From: Parascedosporium putredinis
Taxonomy: Eukaryota; Ascomycota; Sordariomycetes; Microascales; Microascaceae
Assembly (NCBI GenBank): GCA_949357655.1
Contig: CASHTG010000015.1
Span: forward strand, 1,674,001-1,738,000
Reading direction: 5' to 3'
Length of the DNA: 64,000 nt
Shown: positions 35,737-47,811 of the stretch, piece by piece
Position numbering within the stretch: the stretch's first letter is position 1
Layout of the letters: every line of letters begins with the position of its first letter
Notes under the pieces: model-generated
Database searches by the model: none
Told to the model about the DNA's origin: nothing
The model's input: only the letters and a program-made list of their open reading frames with translations
Made by a program: the position numbers and the translations under genes

Positions 35737-37558
35737 CTATCCATCTAGCTCGGCAAAGCGCGTCATCCGTCCAACCGTGCTTGTGCTCGGGTGGGGGATC
35801 GTTCTCATCTGCGGCCGTTCCCCTTGCTCGTAAGGCATGTCATGGGCCACGGAGCTATAGGCAGAGGGCACATGCGTCGTGGCTTCCGATATAGACCGGT
35901 TATGATCTCGCGTACCGGGTGGGGAGCCGGTAGCGGCAGCGGTGCCGCCGTAGGATTGCCTCGACGACTTTCCTCCGGTGGAGGAGATGTAGCTACCGCG
36001 GTGGTGGCGGGAAGAGGAAGGGATGGGGGCCGGGGCGGGTGCGAGGATGAAGTCGGGCGGAAACTCGCCTTGCGGCTCCTTCTTGTTCTTTGACCGCCTC
36101 CAGAGGAAGAAGGCAAGGACGCCGATCGCCAAGGCGGCGATGCCGGAACCAACGCCGATGCCGGCGATAGCGCCGGTAGAAAGGCGGCTGCGGCTCCGGG
36201 TTTCAGTGTCCGGCTGAAGGCCTGGCGTCTCAGTAGGAAGGATGCCCGTCTGAGGCATGTCGGTCGGATCGTAAAACGAGGTACTTGTGGACGTGATTGT
36301 GCGTGTAGTCGGCTGCCTCGACGATACGGTTACGGTGGAAGTGCTAAACACTGTCTCTCGCGCGCCCAAAACCCTAAACGAAATCATGTTAGTCACCCGC
36401 AACGGTTGTCTCTGTTGGATGGGAGTAGAACATACTTGGTGCTAGTATAGAATATGGTCGTCGTGATGGTCGTCGTCTCAAAGTTCGTCGTGGTCTTCCT
36501 ATCCTTGACCGTCGTTCGCGCAACGACAGTTGTCGTGACGAAAACGGTGGACGTCGACGTGCCGCCATCATTTTGGCGTCGAAGCAACTCGAAGGCGTCG
36601 GCACTAGTAAGCGTCGTACACTGGCTCGACTCGGTCGGGGAGATGGGCAGGACGGGGTCTCTCGGGGGTGCAGCTGGCCGCCGAAAACGAGTTTCCTCCA
36701 CAGCACCTCGAAAACCCCAAAGCGAGAGCTCCTCGTTGCCACCGGGGCGGAGGCTATAGGAGGCGCCTCCCGCTCAAGAAGATGCCGCTTCGCAGCGACG
36801 GTTGTTGTCACATACGTAACCTCTGTCTGTGTTCCTTGATCGGAGGTGATCGTTATAGTGACGAGGGAATTGAGGGTAGAGGTGGCTTCGACTTGGACAT
36901 GCACAGTCACAACCTCGACTTCGGAATGGGTCATGGTTGTCTGAACAGTTTTCGTCGAAGTTACCGTGACACTAGATTCACCGTTAACCTCGGGTCTATC
37001 TAGAGACCTATCCATGATCCATTGCAATGGATCTATGCAAACGGCCCCTCTTTCCACTACACCATCATCAACGCCCGGAAGGAGGCAAGGGGAATGTGTT
37101 TTGTATTTTAACTTACACCGAGACCTCACATTTTCCGTTATTACACTTCCGACCTTTGTCACAACAGCCTTCACCACAACAAGTTGCCCCTCCGGTGCAA
37201 CACGCTTTCCCGGGCAGCAGGTGGCACCGGCATCTTCACAACACCACCGATCAGAGCCGAGTGAGCAGCATCCGCCGCAATCGGGGCAAAAGCGTTCCTT
37301 TTCGGCGAAGCAGTAGTTGCTTCCATTCTCCAAACACTCTCGCTTCCGTAACCAGAGGGTTTGATGGCCATATTGTGGCTCTAGCCCATTGCTAGCGGGC
37401 CATGGCTCGAGAAGGACGAAGGAGATGTCCTCGATCAAGCTAGGATCGTGCAGCTCTGTGGTAAGATCTGAGGTAGGCCAGGGATGCACAATGGCGGGGA
37501 ACATCAACGCCCCGAATGCAGCTGTTGCAATGAGACGAAGACTGAGTTGTAGCCGCAT
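35737..37558 (-). CDS. Cys-rich, Thr/Val-rich single-pass membrane protein of unknown function
   Basis: I do not recognise a named family. The protein starts with a signal-peptide-like segment (RLIATAAFGALMFPAIVHP). Residues 75-145 form a Cys-rich module with 18 Cys, including six CC pairs (FCPDCGGCC, RWCCEDAGATCC, KACC, ATCCGEGCC), somewhat granulin-like. A long Thr/Val/Ser-rich stalk follows (TSTKTVQTTMTHSEVEVVTV, FETTTITTTIF), then one membrane span (GAIAGIGVGSGIAALAIGVL), a basic stop (RRSKNKK) and a Ser/Pro-rich cytoplasmic tail ending FAELDG. Proposed introns are 37008-37116 and 36374-36435. Two single-base losses are inferred, near 37209-37211 and near 36675; with them the CDS is 551 codons. 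The layout resembles fungal wall or surface sensors, but that role is inference. Confidence 0.72.
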
Positions 37559-39030
37559 CTTCGAAACTCGCTGCGATGCATGAGGATGCAAAAGACAAAA
37601 CAAATAAGAAAATTCTAGGAAAGGGGCAAACGGAGGGTAAGAGGGCGGGGGAAGGGACGAAAAAGAAAGATCGCCAGGCTCAGCCTACACTAGTTAACAC
37701 GAGCAAGATGGGGCTCGGAAGGATATTTTTACGGAGAAAAATAATAAGGTACAAGCATCCGGTGCGCACACTAGTCAGGCCAGAACCGGATCTGACGGCG
37801 CCAGAGAGCAATCGCAGCTCAATCAATGTCATGAACGACTGCATCGACCCGTATCCGTGGCAAAATGGCGCTGCCCTTCGCCACCACGCCGACCTTGGCT
37901 CGAAGGTGGAAGATGGGGCTGCATCTCCGGGCTGACAAGCGTGGCACAAATACCATCCGGTCCCAATGGGCGGTCAAAATGCTACAGAATCATTCTTTCC
38001 TGCATGCACCAAGGAATGAAGGTCAAAACAATAGACCAGCCACCTTCCAGCTGGACATGGTTGCTGGTAGTGACGCAGCTCCAGGCCTGAAGATGCGGGG
38101 GCATGTCGAGGGGGCTGGTGTCCTTGGAGAGGGTTCTATCCGTCTTCTTGCGGAGGAGTGGCCAATCCAAAACAATGGGTAACATTCCCATAAAAAATGG
38201 AAGCCAAATGCAGGTTTTTCTTCCCTCGTTTTGGCCCTCTCGCTTTCCTCTTCCAGACCTTGTCCGGTCCTCGCTTAAGAAAGCCTGGGTCGAACGACGT
38301 ACATGTTGCGAAGGCTATATCTCCGTGCGAACGGGCAAGAAAATACGCTGATCCCGCTCAACTAGGAGAAGGAGGAACGGGAAAGGAGAGCGGTTGGTTG
38401 GAACCAACGCACCACACATCAGCCCTGCCGGTATGACAAACTCGAGGCCCGAGACTGGGAGCCCGACAGAGGCGGAAGAGTGGTTTTTGTTGGCAGGGCC
38501 ATTCAGCGCCATCAAATCCTATTTTAAGGCCTGGGAGAGTGATAGCACGGAGGATTTTAATATGGAGAAACCTGCATTTGCGTTGCATTTGAAGTCATGG
38601 TGGGGTTGAGTTCCTCATTGGTGCTTGGTGCTTGGCAACTCTCCCGTGTTCGTGATATCATCAGTGATTGCCTGAGGCAGATTCGAAAAAAAAATGAGCG
38701 GGCCGCCAGATGGCAGTTTTCTCAGCTTACTCCTTCACGGCCTTGGAAGGAAAAGGGTGGGTGGGTTGCTGACAGTGTGGTTGATGGCTACTCTGATTTC
38801 CATTGATTGCAGTTGATCGCGATTGATCGAGTGCACAGGCCCCCGGTCAAACTATTTGCCGACACCCGGGTACGCCTGACGCTGTTCGAACGAGCCTTCC
38901 CTTCCGCTGGTTGTCTTTGGGAGAGGGTGGGGCTCCTTCTCCCACTTACCCGAAATGGATAATATGTGGGTCATGAAACGAAGACGGAGTGATATCATTG
39001 GATGGTGGTTTTCAGTTTAATTTAACGCGA

Positions 39031-39046
39031 ACGCGTAAGAACGCGT
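39031..39046. promoter_or_regulatory. Doublet of ACGCGT (MluI cell-cycle box) sites
   Basis: Two perfect ACGCGT palindromes begin at 39031 and 39041, exactly 10 bp apart, so they face the same side of the helix. ACGCGT is the binding core of the MBF/Mbp1 family. No gene start is recognised nearby, so function is open. Confidence 0.5.
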
Positions 39047-41101
39047 CGTTTGGCGCGTAGTCTTGACGAGCCCTCGAGTATCGCATCGCGACGCAAGGAG
39101 ATCGATGTCCATCAAACATTGCCATGAATCGAGCTGGCCAAGACGTCACGATGGTGGCAGCCCTGGGAACGGGTGGAAATCGAAATGGGCCCTCATTCAT
39201 TCCCTTTCCTTGTTACTCTTTTCATATCCAAGGCCTCGATGCCTGCGGCACATTACTTTTCCTCTGGCATGTACGCCATCTCGATCTCGAGAAAGCAGAT
39301 CGAGTACTTTTGCCCCACGGTGGTCCCTTGCCTGCGAACGAGGGAAAGCTGGTCTGTCGAGGACAGGGGAACGCCATGATGCTGCATGGAGCTGGGGCCC
39401 CATCTCGCTAAATTACCTGCAGATGAACTTGAAACAAGAAAAAAGAATTCCTGTTCTTGTCCTTCCCCCAAGCAAAAGAAGAAAAATCAAAGCGTTGCTG
39501 GCTGCTGCATCTCTTATCGTAATGCAGCGGACAGATATCTGATCACCCCCAGGAACCGTCCCCGCGTGACGATGAACGCAATTCAAGCAAGATGAGGAAG
39601 GGGGCCAAAGTTGAGTGCTTTTTTTTTATGGTGAACAACAAGACGATGTGGTTGGTGGGGGTTTGATGAGTGACATCCCTCTTCCCGAATCATCGACCAA
39701 GGAAAGGTTCCCGAGGTGTGTGGTCCTCTCAACTCGACCGCTTGGGGGTGCCCGTGGATTCCGCCGCGCGCAATCCGTCCGTTCCTTCGTTCTTTGTTGA
39801 GAGTTCCGGATATGTATGAGAGGGTCTTCTGTCTCGAACTGGCGCCTCTTGGAATGCCAAAAACAGATCTCGTTCTCCGTAAACTGTTCGTTGTGGATTC
39901 CCTTGGAAAGGATCTATCGTGTTTGACCTCTTCGGGAATTTGCTGCAGGTACAGCATGACCTAGACTCTCGGTGGTCAACCCCGCCCATGTTTCTAATCT
40001 CATACACTTGTCTCTCTCATTTGGGACTCGAGCACATCTCGAAAGGGCTTGGGCATGCTGGAAAGGATGCGCATCATTGGATACATGCGAGGATACAGTA
40101 GCAGCACAAAAATGGTCAAATGATCACTTAGCCTCGCCAAATCGGGCTAAAGGGCATAATCGAAAGACGGGCGCGCGCCGATAACAAATTGCCGACGGCG
40201 GATATGACTCCATGTACTATCCGGCAAGGGTCCAGAAAAGAATTCGAGGTCAAACTGACCGTTCAGGCGCACACGAAGCCCTCCATTCCTCCTTCGATAA
40301 CCTGTAGTCCTCCCAATACACCCAGCATGTGGGCACTTTCGAGGACAACCATGTAAAACTTGGGCGGTTTTGCTACGAGCATACTGTCTTTGAGCTTCTT
40401 CAGGAACATTGAAGATGAAGACAGACGATGCCGTTAATTGTGTAAGATAGAGTTTGTTCTGGATCATCACTGTCTGAGGAAATTCATAGGGATTGAGAGC
40501 TTCAAGATGGTGCCGGTCTCTTAGAAACTCTTCCACGCCCACATCTCTAAGCCCACATCTAGCCTTGTTCCAACCACATATTCATTCCCTCCTTCGATTT
40601 TCCATTCTTGTATTCAATGTTCACTTTCAGGACCCTTCTCCAAAGCGAAGGGCCCAAAACCAAGTCTCAGTGAGTCTCAGGATTACAATCCCTAGCCGGA
40701 CCTACCTACCCATAGCCTCCTAACCTAGGTTTGCGGATAATAGAGGAAACGGGCTAGGTTGTCTCGTCTATGTTTGCAAGTAACAGAAGAGGAAATGATG
40801 GAGGGAACAAACCTTCGGGCTAGGTGGGGCCATTGGCAGATGGTGGTTGTCGCTATGTCCCAGAAAGGGCGGGATGGGCAACTGTCTCTAACCAGGTCTC
40901 AGTGCCTGATAGTTTATTAAGAAGCAAATTGCGAGCTATCACGGGCAGGTTTTTCCCCTTCCCAGGCTGAATTCCCGGATTGCCACTGCCTGCCTAGCAT
41001 TCTTTTTCTCTTTTGTGCGGATCCTTATTACCAGTCGATATACCGATGAAGCACTGCAATAGCATAGACAATAATGACGTCGACCCCGGTATATTGGGGT
41101 C

Positions 41102-41117
41102 TTTTTTTTTTTTTTTT
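41102..41117 (+). repeat. Poly(T) run of 16
   Basis: An uninterrupted T run lies in the long spacer, with no element recognised around it. Its length is subject to homopolymer error. Confidence 0.8.
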
Positions 41118-43414
41118 CGCCTCTCCTTGACAACGCGGCTTGGAGTATTCCAGTGCGCCGGCATCAGTACGATGAAACTAGGTCAAATATAACCTCTATT
41201 TCAACAAATGATCCAAGGGACGAAAGCTCCGTTGCTAGTGGAGAAGCGGCCGGGCTTGGATCCTTCATAGCCAGCGGAGGTTTCTCTTGTAGGTGCGAAG
41301 AAGACGGCCGCATTGCGGACTAAAGCCTTCCTGCCGTGTTTGACCCCCAGGAGGAGAGCGAGCGGAGCGACAAAAGGTTCACGGAAAGAGGGTCAGGGCT
41401 GAGACTCGCCCAATTCGCGGCAGCTCGGACACACACGGGATAGCGTTAGGGATAGGCCTCCTTCGCTGGGCCGAAAGGAAGTTTTGTCAAACACTATTTC
41501 CCCCAGGCGTTCGCAGACGGTATTAGTGGCGAGAGGGCCTTCTTCTCTTCTTTTTTTTTTGTTAAGACGCCCTTCCTTGTCTGGGCCTACCTTGGGGTGC
41601 ATCATCGCATCACGGACGGACGGTTCCTGCAGTGCGTTTTTGCGCGAATCAAACTATGCATGGGGCATCTCTCCCACCTAACGTGGGCGTTTCCGGTAGA
41701 GGCATGCAGGAGAAGATCGAGGCAAGAGGGGAAGAGAGTGTGAGAGAGAGTGTGTGTGTGTGGCCAGAACAAGGTGAGCTGTGAGGCGTCCGGACAAGGT
41801 GGAAGCACGTAATTAACCCTACATGCCGAACAAGGAACAGCGGAGGCTCCGTCTAGGACATACATGGGAGCTACTGTACGAGAGGGAGTGGGGAGCAGTC
41901 CATAGAGCCGGCGCATCTCGGAGCGGGGAGAGAAGGACGCAAGGAGATCAAGCTGGCAAAAGACCAAGTTAGAAGCGATTGACCTCCAAGCTCGAAAGAA
42001 GAAAGGAAAGATGGGGCAGATAACCAAGCGCTTGCGCCGTCAAGGCGGCGGGTGGGGTACTAGTGGTGCAGGTCTCGAGTACAAGACGGGTGTCCCGCGG
42101 CCCACCTGGAACACGGCCGAGACACTCGAGCCTCATCTTGCGCGCAGTCGGCGCGCAGTCGAGGGCTGTACCGCAAACCTGCTTTTCAAGTAGATTGGGC
42201 GCTCCAGGGACGAGGCTTCGACTCCAGGCTTCTCGGGGTGCATGGTGGACTCGACCTCTCTCCTCTCGCACCTTGCCTTTTCCTCGCTCCACTTGGACGG
42301 GGTTCCCTCATGTCCAGGCCGGTCCTCGGGAGGGAAAATCGCAGCCATGGGTTCAGTTGGGGAGCCGTAGCGCTTGGAATAAGAAATTCTACTCTTGACG
42401 CCGGGGCCACGGTCGATGCGTGGGGAGGGAAGGGGAAAAGGGAATAAGAAGAGCACGGAATCTTCTCTGATTTTTTTCTTGTCGGGTGGTCAGGACTATT
42501 GAAGTCAAAGAATCAAACCTCAAGGTCATCTCCTAAGAGTCTCCAGCATTTGATTCCTGCCCTTTGGTGTGGGGGAATCCGCAGAGCATAGCTCTACCAT
42601 CGACTCCTCTTTCCCGCGCGACATTCGACCGGCAAGCGCACTCCAACAAAAATCGCCGGATTAATTGAATTCCCGCCTCGCTCGCAGGTACCGCGCGTTT
42701 TTGACGCTCGCGCGAAGCCGTCTCCCTTCTCGGCCGTGTCACCCCCTGCCACTCTGCCACTCGCCGCTTTCCCACTTTCAACTTTGATCATCCGCCTTTG
42801 CCCTGGTTGCCCACCTGCAACTAACCCCTGTCGCTGGCCCATTAAAATCCCTTCCTCCCTCCCCTCCCCATCCGTCCCCTGCAACCCTGGCTCGCCGAGA
42901 CTTTTCATTCCACTTTGAACTCTTCGCTCTCCTCCCGCTTAGCGCTCGCGCCCATCCGCTGTCAAATACCCTGTGGGCAGCATTCTTCTCTCCCCCACCC
43001 ACTCAATTTACCCCCTTCTCTCACCTCCATTCCTCTCCAACATCGATATTCCACTATCGCCGCCAGACTTTCATAACATCTTCGGAACCTCGCGCTTCCA
43101 AAATCGCCAGCTCAGCGCATTAACACATCGCGACCATCGTAGCCTTCAGTTCTCCGCGCATTTCGACCGCACCCCGTAAAGTCGCGTCGCAGTGACGCGC
43201 GCCTCACCCTTTCCCGCCCCGCCGGTCGCCAAATCGCCAAATCGCCAGTCGCATCGCGGTCGCAACTTCTTCCTCTCTCCAAAGAAAATCGCTCGGTCGC
43301 GCCGCCACAGGCGGAATTCAATTATAATACTTGGCGTTCGAAGACGCTCACAAAGTTAACACCCCATACGAAAAAAGTGAAAAAGAAAACTCGCTGCGCA
43401 AGACTACCACGACC

Positions 43415-44220
43415 ATGTTGCTGCCATCCGCACTCCAGTGCGACTCGTCGCAAACGGCCACAAACCGCCTGCAAGCAGCGCTCTTTGCCTCACCTCCTGC
43501 TAGCCCTCCCAACGCATCGGCGCACACGACGTTCAACAACATTGTCAACACTTGCCGCTCGCTTCAATCTCTCATCTCATCCCCGGCTAGCAACTCCTTG
43601 CCGCCAGTTCTTCACCAACTTCCGACACCCCCATGTCCTATGCTGAACCTCCCCTCTCAAACTTCGGTTGCGATCACGCGCTAAACCCGAGGGCTCCAAC
43701 GACTATGCGCTTCCGCGCAAGCGAATAGTAAAACGCCAACCCCCGCGGCGTCAACAAGAGAAGGCGCGGCGTGGACGATGACATGGGACGATGCGATGTT
43801 GACAACGATGAGTTTGAGAGCGATCTCGAGAGCTCAGTGGAAGCGGAAGAGGCGGAAGTACCAGCCGCGCCTAGCACACCCAAGCGCGCAAGGTTGGCGC
43901 CAGAAGTGATGCCCCTCGGTCTCGAGAGGACCGATTACCATGACCTCCACTGCGCACAAGCCGAACTTGGTGAGGGCCTTGGTATAAGTCAAAGCCATGG
44001 GGGCGTCGATGAGTGGACCACAGAAGACGACAGGATTCTGGTTGAGCTTGTGCTTGAAAAGTTGAAGCTGAGCAAGTCCGACTGGCAAGACTGTGCTCGG
44101 AGTCTGGGGAAGGATCGCAACAGCGTTGGACGCCGTTGGAGGAGCTTGATGATCAACGGCGACGTTGGCCTCAAGACTAGGAGTAGCCGGCGTGCGAAGC
44201 TTCACTCTACCTGGAGGTAA
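43415..44220 (+). CDS. Small Myb/SANT-domain nuclear protein, function unknown
   Basis: The start at 43415 follows a pyrimidine-rich leader and reads MLLPSALQCDSSQTATNRL, with a conserved-looking block HTTFNNIVNTCRSLQSL. Basic segments KLRLRSRAKPEGSNDYALPR and VNKRRRGVDDD suggest nuclear import. An acidic stretch and PSTPKRARLAPEVMPLGLER precede a C-terminal SANT/Myb-like helix-turn-helix (WTTEDDRILVELVLEKLKL, DWQDCARSLGKDRNSVGRRW) and the end RRAKLHSTWR. Three frame changes are inferred: one base missing near 43628-43632, one near 43663, and a change of opposite sign near 43740-43755. Corrected length is about 268 residues. Proteins of this kind occur in other Sordariomycetes, to my memory without an assigned role. 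DNA binding is inferred from the domain. Confidence 0.8.
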
Positions 44221-44300
44221 CGGTGTCACGACTTGTTACCCCCACCTCTTCGCCGCTTCCGCCAAGGTTCACGTATCATCACCGCGCTGGACATTTATAC

Positions 44301-44334
44301 CACACACACACACACACACACTCTCTCTCTCTCT
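44301..44334 (+). repeat. Compound (CA)10(CT)7 microsatellite
   Basis: Ten CA units are followed directly by seven CT units, about 80 bp after the Myb/SANT stop codon, probably in its 3' untranslated region. Confidence 0.85.
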
Positions 44335-44968
44335 TTAGAATTTTCCTACTTTTGTTTTCTTGGGTTTTCTACCCTAGGGCGGCGTTATTGGAAAGGGGAC
44401 AAGGCTTTCCACCCACCTACACAAGGGGTGATGTGCAACAGGGGTGTTTGGGAGGCAACTGATGTTGGGGTTTTCAACTCGAAATATCCTTCTTTTATTA
44501 TATCCACGTTGCTATTTAGAAAAACCTAAATCAACATTTATCTTCAAAAACTCATCCCAAGTCCCGTCCCGGCTTGCAAAACTGTAGACCACACAACACG
44601 AGGTACTGGCACCCCTCCTACGGTCCCCAGATCCGTTGATTGTTCCCTCTCAAGCCCGCCCCTCAGTCTATCAAGCGAGAACCGAGAAGTGGTACACGTG
44701 CCCCCATCGCTTCACAATCCCCACGTCCCCAAAACTGGGGAGGTTGAAGGGGCATCATATCTGCCGGCTACGTCGCACCAGTAAAGCGAGCGCAGGGCCT
44801 AGTTTCTTGCATAAACTGTGTGCCTTGCCTACATGGAATGGCTAATAATAAGGGTCCGCCGGGTTTGGACGAACGTGCTAATTCTGAGCCGCAAGAGGCC
44901 ACTTACACCTTTCACAACATCCATTCCATTGACTACATGTACATTGGAATAGTTGATGTACATCCGAT

Positions 44969-44992
44969 GGATCAATGGATCAATGGATCAAT
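44969..44992 (+). repeat. Three tandem GGATCAAT units
   Basis: Three perfect head-to-tail copies of the 8-mer GGATCAAT occur here, next to two ATGTACAT palindromes (about 44938 and 44955). The same 8-mer forms the hairpin at 4338-4376. Confidence 0.8.
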
Positions 44993-47716
44993 GATACAGT
45001 GGGAGATTCGCCGGTTTTCAGGGCTCAAGCAGAGCTTCAATGCGTCAAACGGGCGTAATCGTGGCTTGCACAGACCGTCTAGTGGGGTTCAATTCCAAGG
45101 TTCATCGATCCCCTCATCTATTTATTTCCTTGCCTCCGTTTTTTTCTCGTTACTTTTCCTCCTTGCATCCAATGCTCGTCCCTCCCCTCGTGCCGCCGTG
45201 CGTGCTTGGACGGCCAAGAGCACGGAGCGCGAATGGGGACTGGAGAGCCCGCAAGAAACAGTTTGGAGTCCAGCCCGTGTCAAGAAACGGTCCTAGCCCA
45301 ATGTCACCGACAAATTGATCTAAAGTCCGACCTTTGGTGCCCAGTGCTCATGTGGACCAAGAAAAAAGTATAAAATGGTACCCAGGTGTCTGGGAGTCTA
45401 TAGTACGTCTGTGTTATAGGTTGGCAAGTAGGATATATCAAAGGTTGATGGATGGCATGCAGCGAGCGTGGCTGGATTCGTGGGGGACCGCACCCTTAAC
45501 TAATATCATCACTCCCAGATGAAGTTGGAACGCAACATTACGGTAGGACAGGTACCAGTGCCCTGTGACCATAGTTTCCTCATTTATCGAATCTTCGAAA
45601 CACGTAGCGCGAAGACTTTTGGGATGGGGGCGTGGGGCGTTGAAATCCTGCGCGGTCTTTGGGCTATGTTCCCAATATATGGGCAACCATGGCGTTTGAT
45701 TGTCATGACTCTCTCAAGTGCTCTCTAGCCTTTCATCACCATCAACATGCTTGAGCTGACGCCATGGCAGTGTTACCTCCCTGCCTCCGCTCTTCGATAT
45801 GCCCACCGATGTATGGATATGGCCTCGCGTCTATTGGGCTAACGTTTCCTCCCAGAATTTGGCAGGGTCCTCTCCATGACCCCCGGATATCTAGGGAGCG
45901 GCCCGTTGAAACATCCCCTTCGCAGGGTTACAAAGTCACCGCCGATACCCGATACTGGTCCCCTTCCAACTCATAGGTGTGTACTACGGTACTCCTCGAA
46001 ATTCGCCGCGGAAGAAGTCTCACTCCTCCGTTCAGCCAAGAGGCGAACAATCCGCCTTTCCGCCGTGCCGTTTTTCGTAGACACGAGTCAGTCCAGTGAC
46101 CCCTTGCTAGGATGCCTTTAGGTGTTGCTTCTCTCTCCCTAGCGGCGCCCGCGACTGACTCGGCTTCACATATGCCCATGCTATCAACGGAATGCATGGG
46201 CTTCCACTTCCACCGCTTCGAGCTGACCAGAACCTTGACGACCCGCCACAGCCATCTCCATGCGTCTCGTCGCTGCTTACACGGCAGGCACAGCTGTTTA
46301 CAAATAAAGGAAAAGAAGCAAATAAAGGCCAGTCGGCCACCATAGATGTGCAAGAACTCGGGTGCAAGCCTCCTTTTTCCTTTCTTTCTTCAGAAACCCT
46401 TATTACCTCTTCCTTCTCTGTCGAGGCACTCGAGCTGCGCCCGCCGCCATATATTGGCGAGGGCGCTAAGCGGTATGGTTACCTCGCACGACAGGCCAGC
46501 CAGGTCGTCAAAACTGTGAGAGGCTTGAACTCGTGAAAGCTGAGCCGCGTGGAGTGAGGCTTTCTTTCTTCTTTCCCCTTGCATCTGCTCGACGACTGTT
46601 CATACATGTAGGCGTATGTATGTAGAGTTCCGAGACAGGGCTGCATGGCTTACAAGTTTAAGCCTCTATTTAGGGTAGTTCTTCTCTATATATTTTTCCC
46701 GGCACTATTCGACGCCATAAACCTTTACCGACCAGGAAGTCTCAGTTCGGAGAGCCCTTCACCGGGTTCTTCTGTTGACCTTTTGCCTCCCTTCGCGTCA
46801 CTCGTTCTCCTAAGCACAGTGCATACTCTCTCTCTCTAAGAACTTGGAGAGAAGTGCATTATGTCCCAACCAACCGGGCCTAGCCCCCATGTTACCCCGA
46901 GACCACACGCCGAAGTGCTCGCCGGCTGTGAAAGGCGACACAGTTCGGGTCTCGGCAACGGCCGGACAGAGCACAAGAATCCTCTTGCGTTGGTCCGGGC
47001 CCAAAATCCTGATTTTCGCCATCCGAGCCCTAGCAACGTCCTATCACGAGCCAAACATGGCTTGGGAAACCAAGTTCGACCACTTTATGAGATCATTGGC
47101 TTCAAGTCCCTCGGATTGCCCTGGAGGGAAGTGCTCATCGGGTGGCACTGATTGATGTGTGGCGGACTTGAATTATTATTCGGGATGGGCTATAATGGGA
47201 ACAACTCTTTTCAAGCTTACACGTACTTGGTCTCGAATGATCAGCTCACAAAGTGAAGCGGAGAGGGATTTTCATTCCCCCATAGTACACTATGTCATAT
47301 TGGAATAACAACTTACGAAGAAAAAGAGCCCACGCCCTCCCCACATTCCCGGAACTGGACAGGAGGGGGCAGAGGGGAAAGGTTAATTGGAGTTAATATT
47401 ATCTCGTGACAATCTGCTACATGGAATGGATGCTTTGGGCTGAGATGACAAGCTTCGAGTTGAGAGTTTTTCTATCTCCTATTCCGCAGACCCGCCCCTC
47501 CCCATGTGAAATTAGCAGAAGAACTATATCTTAAATAAGATATATAAAAAGTAAAGAAAAAGATAAAAGTTTGGACAAAAAGACCAAAAGAACCCCTAAA
47601 AACTCCAACAAAAGATACATCAAAAAACGGGGACCAAGAATTAGGTCCGCCTTCAAAACCTTGCAACCCCACATTGACCCCTCCACGAGCTCAAGCTCCC
47701 CACTTTGCGCACACTT

Positions 47717-47750
47717 CAGCCAGCCAGCCAGCCAGCCAGCCCAGCCAGCT
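47717..47750 (+). repeat. CAGC tetranucleotide microsatellite
   Basis: Six CAGC units plus an imperfect extension lie about 60-95 bp before the FolB-type start codon, in its probable 5' leader. Confidence 0.8.
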
Positions 47751-47811
47751 CACCCTCGTCCCCCTTTCCCCCATTCCCTCTTAGAAATCCAACAAGAAGG
47801 CAACCGATAGA

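Larger units (their letters stand above)
37559..43414. other. Long gene-poor spacer
   Basis: This 5.86-kb spacer has a divergent promoter at each end. It contains an ACGCGT doublet (39031-39046), a T16 run (41102-41117), a GT/GA-rich stretch (41739-41763) and, before the Myb gene, a pyrimidine-rich GC-dense leader (42700-43414) with repeated CGCCAAATCGCCA-like units near 43226-43245. Minus-strand open frames of 124-141 codons at 39583, 40147 and 41602 show no known domain and are not called. Confidence 0.45.
44221..47811. other. Gene-poor spacer before the FolB-type gene
   Basis: This 3.6-kb spacer holds a CA/CT microsatellite just after the Myb gene, a triple GGATCAAT tandem (44969-44992), TACATGTA palindromes at 44934 and 46603, and a CAGC repeat in the probable leader of the downstream gene. 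A 96-codon frame at 46861-47151 starts well but has no recognisable domain. No gene is called. Confidence 0.45.
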
